64,000 nt of DNA. Origin: Galeruca laticollis (lineage: Eukaryota > Arthropoda > Insecta > Coleoptera > Chrysomelidae). Location: positions 109,994,183-110,058,182 of the forward strand of contig OY998180.1 of NCBI GenBank assembly GCA_963921935.1, read 5' to 3'. This document shows, piece by piece, positions 56,406-64,000 of this stretch (within the stretch, counting starts at the first letter, position 1; the number at the start of each line of letters is the position of its first letter). Under the pieces are notes generated by a model. It searched no databases. It was not told the DNA's origin and saw only the letters and a list, made by a program, of their open reading frames with translations. The position numbers and the translations under genes were made by a program.

Positions 56406-58165
56406 GCGTATTGGTTTTATTAATGCAGAATTATAAATTCCAGTTTATAGGACAAATTATTAATTTTGGAAACTCTGCGATATTGACAGTATCGTTGGAT
56501 AAAGCAATAACGAACGTATAGCTGAAAATCTCTTGAATGGCGACGGACATAGAATCCGGTCCGTAGAACTGCTAATCGGCGCACAGCCAGATCTAATAGT
56601 ATCACTATTGCCGTTGTTCTCATTGTTTTCAATACATAAATTCGCCACCGAATCCGCTTTCCACTCTATAATGTTGTTTTATGAATGTGGATACCCACAC
56701 CGCATATTAATTATAGTTCGCCATTGATCTTTGCGATGTACCAGTAACAGAATAGTTTTAACGGAGATTTTCAAAATTCCTGTTATATATTCAATAGTAA
56801 TGCCACTAGTGATTGAACTTTCGCGATAAGTCAGTCGATTCATTTCTGAACGAAACTGAATTGCTTCAAGAAAGTCGTTTTTTCTTCAAACAGTTCAGTT
56901 CAGGACATAAATAAAAGACAGAGTTATGAGTTAAATTCATTCACGAGTGGAATTTTATCGACTATTTGATAAACAAAGTGAAATGTAAAAAGTCTGAAAT
57001 TCGAGGAAATTAGCATAACGTAAAGAAGTTTATCTCAGAAATTAATGAAGTACATATTTAATTAAACGAGTAATAATATAGCGTACCTAAATATTTTTCA
57101 ATTATAATTATAATTGGTACAGTTATTATATACAATGTTTAGAGCTTGATTATTATTTTCGGAGGGGCCTCACGTTTTAGGGACCTGAAAACAGTTGGCA
57201 CCCGTGACTTGCAACAAAATTTAGGTCATTTTGTAAACAACAAATCTAAAGAACGCAGTGAAATTAAGTGTTGAACTTTTAACACAATATAACTTGGACC
57301 TTTGTCTTGGGGATCAGGTATTTTGGTTGAGTTTTATATTGTTATAAAAAAGATATAAGCCATTAAGTGAGGGTGTGATTTTGACAGCTTTGACAATTTG
57401 TGGTCATCAATTTGGACGCCAAAGCCTGATCCCCAAAAGGAAGCCTAGAGAATTCGATGCTGAAAATATGAAAACTCAAATCATTGTATTTTTTGAGATT
57501 TGTTGCACGCAAATTTTTGCAAACGAACATCTTTTTACTTTAGTTCAACCGTTCCACCGTCTTGATGGATGGCGCTGTATAGAACTTCAATGACAGATGA
57601 CGGCGGTCAAATCATAGACAAATAATATTATTACTTTCTCTATGGGTCAAATGTTGTTGTCATATGTTTTGTGTCCATTAAAATATCCCAAATTTATAGT
57701 TTAGTGTGTATTGTATTTGTAAGTGATTATAATTAAATAATTTTCATGCTGAATAAGTAAATTTGTGCTTCGTAAATGCTGTTTATATTTACTCCACATG
57801 TGCTTCACCACAAGATTGTGTTTAGTGTAGCCTAGACATAAAATAAAGCGCAAATATTTTTAGCTGTTGCTGGTGATTCCACAAGTGCATTATATTTATT
57901 GATCCCCATATAAGGGCTTTTTGGTTCCTCCAAGGACCTGTACACAGCCACAGATTGCATCTGCCGAATTAGTGAGAAAAACTACATTGGAAAATAATAT
58001 TCATTACTTTCTACTAATTTAACAAAATAGACATTTCTTATTCTATTCAAGAAGTAACACAATATGTAATTTTTTATTTTGGAAATGCAGGAATAAAAAT
58101 GTTATATATTTTTTATCTTCAATGTTTCCAGGTTAAGTATTGTACTTTTTGCATTTTCCTCCAGT
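56406..58165. other. unassigned region, possible old LTR-element leader
   Basis: Near 57183 the phrase CTGAAAACAGTTGGCACCCGTGAC looks like an LTR end followed by a primer-binding-site-like sequence, but no second LTR or coding region was found. A 72-codon frame at 57375-57593 has no motif. Confidence 0.25.
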
Positions 58166-58169
58166 TTGT

Positions 58170-58510
58170 AATAAACGGACATGCCTGTTTTTCCATTGAC
58201 TCTTCTCAATTATTCAACTAAATTATAGCAAGTGTTTTCTTTTATTGAAAACAAAATCAAATCATTTATGCAATCTGCTTGTTTACTTGTAGTATTACAA
58301 ATTTGAAGTACAGAGTAAGTGAGTAGGTAGTTTTTATATTTACTATAATACATAATGTCTGCTTTTCCACTGACCCCTCTTAATCATTCAAATAAATAGT
58401 AGCAAAGAAATGCCAATTAATTAGGTAACTACAAAAATGTTTATTATAGCAATAAACAGACATGTCCGCTTTTTCATTGACCCTTATTAATTATTCAAAT
58501 AAATTAAAGG
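58170..58510 (+). repeat. degenerate tandem repeat, three units
   Basis: The phrase ATGTCYGCTTTTTCCAYTGAC followed by TTATTCAAATAAAT occurs near 58179, 58352 and 58461. Spacing is uneven (about 110-175 bases). Confidence 0.6.
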
Positions 58511-58614
58511 AAAAATTGGCGTGTTTTTATTGAAAAGAAACAAATAAAAAATATTTTATAGAAATATCAATAAAATTATTATTAGAAATTTAATGTATTT
58601 GTCTTCATATTTTA

Positions 58615-59265
58615 TAATACATGGCAACTGAAGTTAATCTTCCATTTTTCTCTACCATTTCTCCTCATAACAAAAAGAAAATAAAAAGTTTATAAAAATA
58701 TCCATTTTTTACGATTCTATACGCACAAAGGGGTGGTGACCCCCATCCACATATTGAAGTCTGGATCCATGTAGTTATAAAGACTGAAAAAATATTATTT
58801 AAATACTTTCTTTAAGTAATATTTTTACTTACAAAATTCAGCAAAAGTATACATTTTATCTTGGAATCCATATTACAAATTTGATATACATAAGTACTGA
58901 ATACATTTTCTTTATCTTTATGCATACATGGCAACTGAACTGCATCTTCTATTTTTTTAATCCTCAGACTAAAAAAACAAAAAGTTTATAAACTATCCCA
59001 TACAGTTACATCAGGCTTCGTTTTAGTTTTTACTTACTGAATAGCTATAGTGACACTGCTATATGGAAAGTATTTGGACCTGTGCGGGCAGTTACATCAG
59101 GTTCCGTTATAGTGAAATTATCAGTTCTGAAAATGACGAGAAATTAAATTTTTGTAAATAAGTCTTGTTAGTGTTTTTACTTACGGAATAGTATCAGGAA
59201 ACTCTGTTTTATTAAAGATTAATGTACCTGCGGAGCAGTTACATCAGGCTTAGTTTTAGTTACAT
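58615..59265 (+). repeat. mixed imperfect repeats
   Basis: ACATGGCAACTGAA followed about 55 bases later by AAAAAGTTTATAAA occurs at 58619 and 58926. GCAGTTACATCAGGYT(T/C)CGTT occurs near 59003, 59089 and 59241. The area looks like several short tandem expansions. Confidence 0.6.
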
Positions 59266-59499
59266 AATCAGAACTAGCCAATAGTCGAAATAACCTTGCA
59301 AATCATTTGATTATATAAGCATTTAAAAAAATCAAAGAAAATAAGAACCCAAATTATTATTAAAGGATGTCTTAGTAATAAATTGCGAAACAAAGGATGA
59401 CTAAAAAATTAATTTTGTCTACCTACTCTAGAAATGGCAATAGCGCTTGTAAATAGAATAGGACTCGTCATACTCGCTCTAGTGAGATGAAAATCAATA

Positions 59500-60225
59500 G
59501 GGTTCAACTGTAAGACACTGAAAAATATCCAATTATAAAATTGGGCACTTGTGTACACTCCGGAAGCTATATCGTGCGAACAACCCGGAATTTCTTCACT
59601 TCAGGTACGATAGCACCCGTTGTAGTAGCTCCATTGAGCTGAAAATCAATAAGGATTATCCATAACATGCTCTGAATAATATCCAATTATATAATTGGTC
59701 ATTTGCATACACTTCGGAGGCTGTATCGTGCTAGAAATCCGAAATTTCTCCAAAAATGTGGCACTTTAGGAACCATAGCACCCGTTGTACTAGCTCTAGT
59801 GAGCTTAAAATCAATAAGGTTCATTTATAAAAAGCTTTGAATAATATCCAATCATGAAATTGGTCATTTGTATACACTCCAGAGGCTTATAGTGCTAACA
59901 AACTGAAATTTCTCCAAAAATGTCATACTTCAAGTACCATAACACCGGTTCTACTGGGACCAGTGAGCTGAAAATCAAAAGGGTTCATCTGTGAGATGTC
60001 CTGAACAATATTCAATCATAAAATTGGTAACTTGTTGTACTTCGGGGGCTGTATCATGTTATACAGACAGGACTTTTTTTATAAAAACAATTTTTTTGTG
60101 TTGTTCTTGCTGAAAAACGTAAAAACAACTCAAAAAATCCAAAATTCCAACTTTTTTTGGGTACCTGAACCAATATTTTTCTCGCATATTAGATGGGTTG
60201 GAAAGAAAAGTAATAATACCAATAA
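59500..60225 (+). repeat. tandem-unit repeat family, copy 3 (array plus terminal part)
   Basis: Four units of about 155-165 bases: the TACACTCCGG-type landmark lies at 59554, 59708, 59873 and (as TACTTCGG) 60038. Each unit contains GCTGTATCGTG, CACCCGTTGTACTAGCTC and GTGAGCTGAAAATCAA. The last unit runs into the terminal part (60047-60225) ending TTGGAAAGAAAAGTAATAATA, which matches 2683-2890. Confidence 0.8.
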
Positions 60226-60461
60226 TGTATTATATAAAAACAAAAAAAATATTTACCAATCAGATGATCACACATATGTGTATCTGTCATTTTATAGATG
60301 GAAAAAAGAGAACAAGCCAACTATTTTTTTGTACAATGAAAGAAAAATGTTTTAGTTCCAATCTCCACAACACATGATCTTTGCAAACAAAGTAGAAGCA
60401 AACTTGTACATGTTGATTGTATGTTTGCTTTTGTATTGTATATACCGATCTACCCATAATA

Positions 60462-61752
60462 CGAGGGCGGATTGATATTGAAGCTACCTAAGTAGGAAAA
60501 AAACATTTTTTTTTCAAAAAGCATTTATTTCTCAACATAGTCTCCTTTTAGCTCAATAAACTTAGTAAGACGATTTTCCAACTTTTTTATACCATCTGAA
60601 TAATACGATTTTGGGGTCCCCTCAAAATATGCATTAGTTTCGGTAATCACTTCTTCGTTTGAGATGAATCTTTTTCATACGAGCCATTTTTTCAAGTTTG
60701 GAAACAGGAAAAAGTCACTAGGGGCTAAATCTGGACTATAAGGTGGATGATCAACCAATTCTAAGTGGATTTCTCGTAGTTTTAGCATCGTATCTAATGC
60801 TGTGTGCACCGGTGCGTTGTCTTGAAGAAAGAGCACTTCTTTCTTGTTTAAATGTGGTCGTTTTTCCTTGATTGCATCAGCCAATTGATCCAATAATGCA
60901 CGATAATACTCTCCTGTGATTGTGGATCGCTTTTCAAGATAATCGATGAGCAATATTCCGTGTGCATCCCAAAATACAGTGGCCATAACCTTGCCAGCCG
61001 ATTTCGCTGTCTTCGCCCACTTCGGAGCACTTCCACCAGCTTCCACCCATTACTTCGATTGATTTTTGGTTTCAGGTGTGTAGTGGTGGACCCACGTTTC
61101 ATCAACAGTTATTAACCTACGCCAAAAATCAGCAGGATTATGCTTTATCATGTCCAAACACCGGTGTGAAGTGATCTGTCGAACTCGTTTTTGTTCAAAA
61201 CTGAGCAAACGCGGCACCCATCTTGCCGATAGCTTTTTCATATGCAAATGTTCATGCAAAATGTTGAACACACGTTCATATGATATGTTTACCGTTTCAG
61301 CAATCTCACGTATTTTGACCCGGCAATCATTCATAACGATATCGAGGATTTTCTTGATATTTTCTTCAGTAACCACCTCTTTTGGCCTTCCTGTTGATGG
61401 TATTGTTGCAGTGCTTGTTCGGCCCCGTTTAAATTCAGCAATCCAATATTTTACCATATAATCTGACGCAGCAGATTCGCCGTAATGTTTATCCAGCTTT
61501 TCTTTTGTCTCTTTCGCCGTTTTTCCTTTCAAATAATAGTGTTTAATCACTACACGAAATTCACTTTTTTCCATTTTCCAAGAAACAAAAAAGTTGCTTA
61601 CTTCAAACGACTACAACAAATAAACTAATCGATGAATTTGGCTAAAATTTTAACAGCTGACGTTTGACAGATCGTAATTTCTAAGACAGAAGAAGTTTTT
61701 GTGTTTGTGCTGCCATCTAGCGCTAGGTAGCTTCAATATTAAACCACCCTCG
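60462..61752 (-). mobile_element. mariner element, full length, 1291 bp
   Basis: The left end is CGAGGGCGGATTGATATTGA and the right end is the reverse complement of CGAGGGTGGTTTAATATTGA; both continue with AGCTACCTA. TA flanks both sides (60460-60461, 61753-61754). Size and structure are those of a typical mariner. The other copy of the host repeat (28495) lacks it and so records the empty site. Confidence 0.95.
60525..61574 (-). pseudogene. mariner transposase, two premature stops
   Basis: One 350-codon frame from ATG at 61574 to TAA at 60525. The N-terminal paired-like helix-turn-helix region has FRVVIKHYYLKGKTAKETKE and VKIREIAETVNISYERV. Catalytic motifs of the DD34D group: ITVDETWVHHYTPE, FLQDNAPVHTA and YSPDLAPSDFFLFP. 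In-frame stops lie at about 61050 (a TAA just before WVEAGG, where related proteins have Gln) and at 60675 (a TGA in KKWLV*KRF, where related proteins have Gly). No frameshift. Both changes can be single-base substitutions, so the copy is young but inactive. Confidence 0.93.
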
Positions 61753-62179
61753 TATATACATTATTGTCATTACAGATCTTTCGCTTTACATTTTTTATTA
61801 GTGGCTTTGTAAGTTTTTTTTAAACGTTTGCTATTTTAAATTGAAATTCCTCACTGTACCTTACTTTCCTCTTTCTATTAAATGTAAAGCATTGTATTAC
61901 AAGTAAATATTTCTTAGTATAATATATTTCGAAACCTTTGGTTTATATTATTTGTTTCTAGATAAAATTGAATATATTTACACATGTACTTGAAAAAAGA
62001 GCCTACATGTCAAATACAATTTGAAAGCAACCAACATAAATTCTGAAACTGATACAAATATGGCTAGATTGAGGCAAAGTTGTGACACGACGTTCTGTGT
62101 TTTCAGACTAAATGTCCTATTTTCAATGATCTAAATTTGCAACTTTTCCGCAATTTAATTTTCTTAGCATGAAACAAAC

Positions 62180-62430
62180 AAAAATTTATAATTCCCACAA
62201 TGTTGTCACTTGGTATCCATATTATTAAATGGCACATGTTCTTTCATGCAATATGTAATGCACCTTGTATCAGGTGATAACAGTTGTATTTTTCAATTAT
62301 CACTATTATATTTTCATCAAAATGAATTATGTAATTCTTGTCTTTTGAGAGCCTTTTAATTTTTCTTCATTCAGATACTTGAAAGGTCACTTCAATTAAG
62401 CTTTTTTCGCTAACAAAACCATATTATCAT
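62180..62430 (-). pseudogene. YqaJ-like fragment, copy 2
   Basis: The minus strand gives YGFVSEKSLIEV, then a small deletion removes the KCP part seen in the other copy. Sequence corresponding to KDKNYIIHFDENI and HLIQGALHIA follows in shifted frames. More decayed than the copy at 29169-29430. Confidence 0.5.
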
Positions 62431-62745
62431 TAAAACAGGGTTTCAAGAGAATGTTGAAAGATGTTTTGATGATACTAGAACAAACAATCAGTATTATTTA
62501 TCTCATATTTTCACATTAATCAAATAATCCAGTAAATATAACCTCAAACATAGCTTTTAGAATAAAAAATACGGATTGCAGGATAATTTACATTATTATA
62601 ACTATAATTTTTGATATCGGATAGATACGATTACTTACTTGTTAACAATTTATTCCTTTCAAAAACATTTAGGAAATGCTTAAATATTCAAAAATCTACA
62701 CTCAAATGGAAATATTTATGTCAGCAAGTTTTGTTTCAATACAAC

Positions 62746-64000
62746 CAGTGTGGGAGATTTGTGGATACAACCTAAAAAACAGAGGATTCTGTGCTCACAA
62801 AAAGTTGAAACATTTGAAAGCAAAACATCCCAACATCTGGTCCAGAGATGCGTTTCTTTGAACCGTCAAGAGTGGAAAGACAGAGAGAGAAAATATGTTA
62901 AAATAAGCCGATTCAGTACTACTGTCGACATCTATCGTAAATGTTTTGAACCAAATAATTACTAGATAAGTAAATAGAATTGTGTAGGTTTTTAGGTTTA
63001 TATACCTGCGAGGTGGCCCCTCTTAACACGTGCTTGTACTTGTGATACTTCACGACCAGCTTACACTATCTATATATTAGAAACTACTTATACGATTTTA
63101 ATAAAAATTGGAGATACATAACAGGTTACGGCCAATTTATTGTAAATATTTTGACATACATGCCACTTACGGTTCTACCTTTGTTATTTTAAACGTAACT
63201 CCCTATATATTATTATCTTTTCGGATTCTTCATTAAATTTTAATGTCACTTTGTGTAGAATACTCTATATCTAAAGTTTATACTTATTGAGATATTAATA
63301 TTTTTAATAAAAAAATGACAGGTGCAGACCTTAATTGAAAATTATATGTGAACATCCCCAATATACCAAATAAAAAAGATCTTGTCGAGTTGATTGGTAG
63401 GTCGATCAAGATAATTGGTGACATGTCGAAAACTTTTTTTGCATACAGGGTTTATAAAAAAATTATGAAAATTTCAAGTTAAAAAATGTCAAATATCCTA
63501 ATTTTTTAAAATAAACAACCATATTCTCATTCTTTCACTTAATTCTAAGGCCGAAAATAAGGGCAGTTTATGTTCACTTCTCAATACCAATCTTAGGCGT
63601 TTTTGATATAATAACATGTATTTAATAGTACATTATGTTACTAGGAGTAGAAGGCTATCATTATTGTTGAGCCCAGATTTTTGCAGTACCGCGGCGTAAG
63701 CCGAGGCTGTGCAAACTGGGTGAAACATATAATGGGTCTTCTGCTCCGAGTGACATATACTATTTTTTCTTCAAGTGTAAAAATAATGCAATTTATAAGT
63801 AGAAAAAAATTCAATACATTGTTTATATCTCAACTATTTATTAATACAAATATGATAAAAACAGTTATGGCTTGCATAAGCATTACCTATTTATTAATTG
63901 TAATATTAAAGGTGCAGTTTTGTATACTGCAGTTATTTAAATTTAGGCCACTGCCACCGCTTTCGGCTTCGACATTAACAATCTTGTCATTGGTGTACAT
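62746..64000. other. unassigned region
   Basis: Overlapping frames at 62676-62965 have no convincing motif. Near 63685-63720 there is a short GC-rich stretch (CAGTACCGCGGCGTAAGCC) that I could not fold into a tRNA. No repeat partner found in the window. Confidence 0.35.

Larger units (their letters stand above)
60365..62745 (-). repeat. YqaJ-bearing dispersed repeat, copy 2, split by mariner
   Basis: The parts 60365-60461 and 61753-62745 together match 28495-29745. The repeat diverges beyond about 62745. The inner mariner accounts for the size difference. Strand is given for the coding fragment. Confidence 0.8.

Noticed and set aside
57170..57200. Primer-binding-site-like TTGGCACCCGTGAC after an LTR-like end
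   Set aside because: No second LTR, no coding remnant and no target duplication; kept only as a remark on the region.
63680..63725. GC-rich patch considered as an RNA gene
   Set aside because: No stable fold or box A/B motifs recognised.

Overview
This window looks like a transposon graveyard from an AT-rich insect nuclear genome. Supporting evidence: eukaryotic introns with GT-AG borders, a nuclear copy of insect-type mitochondrial DNA (nad4, tRNA-His and nad5 in the order used by insect mitochondria), and element families typical of arthropods (BEL/Pao, Penelope-like, mariner, pogo/Tigger, Harbinger, P/THAP, hAT, RTE-like LINEs). A beetle or hemipteran would fit, but I cannot name the order or species. 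I see no intact host gene. The only host-gene sequence is a decayed fragment resembling the SANT/Myb region of domino (EP400/SRCAP-type chromatin remodeller). The only coding unit that reads through without a lesion is a three-exon Myb/SANT-like accessory gene of a Harbinger element.

Layout. 1-5.1 kb: a 3.2-kb long-inverted-repeat (foldback) element followed by a broken P-element-like THAP transposase. 6.5-8.9 kb: a Harbinger element with convergent transposase (broken) and Myb/SANT gene (intact). 9.5-10.1 kb: an inverted copy of a tandem-repeat-bearing family also found at 2.7 and 59.5-60.2 kb. 12.5-14.3 kb: the domino-like pseudogene abutting a possible recombinase fragment. 15.4-20.9 kb: a mariner/Tc-type fragment, then two Penelope-like copies head to head. 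23.4-26.5 kb: two tandem LINE copies and a small THAP exon. 28.5-33.5 kb: a dispersed repeat with a YqaJ-like exonuclease fragment, a 5'-truncated LINE with a perfect 15-bp target duplication, and a hAT fragment.

34.1-55.3 kb is a stack of nested insertions. A pogo-like element (from 34155) is interrupted by a 2.86-kb TA-flanked element that carries the mitochondrial insertion. A second pogo remnant is split twice: by a 6.2-kb BEL/Pao element with identical LTRs (38839-45064, TSD GCAGC) and by a third pogo element (45285-48079, TSD TA). A fourth pogo element (50025-55289, TSD TA) is split by a 3128-bp element (50973-54100) with CCCAGA termini, arrays of the palindrome GAATATTC and spliced-looking THAP exons, but no transposase I recognise. 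The last is the best candidate for something undescribed.

55.3-64 kb: minisatellites, tandem repeats, and a second copy of the YqaJ-bearing repeat split by a full-length mariner (60462-61752, TSD TA) that has two premature stops. Element boundaries come from reading terminal repeats and target duplications directly; family names come from protein motifs read by eye, with no database search.
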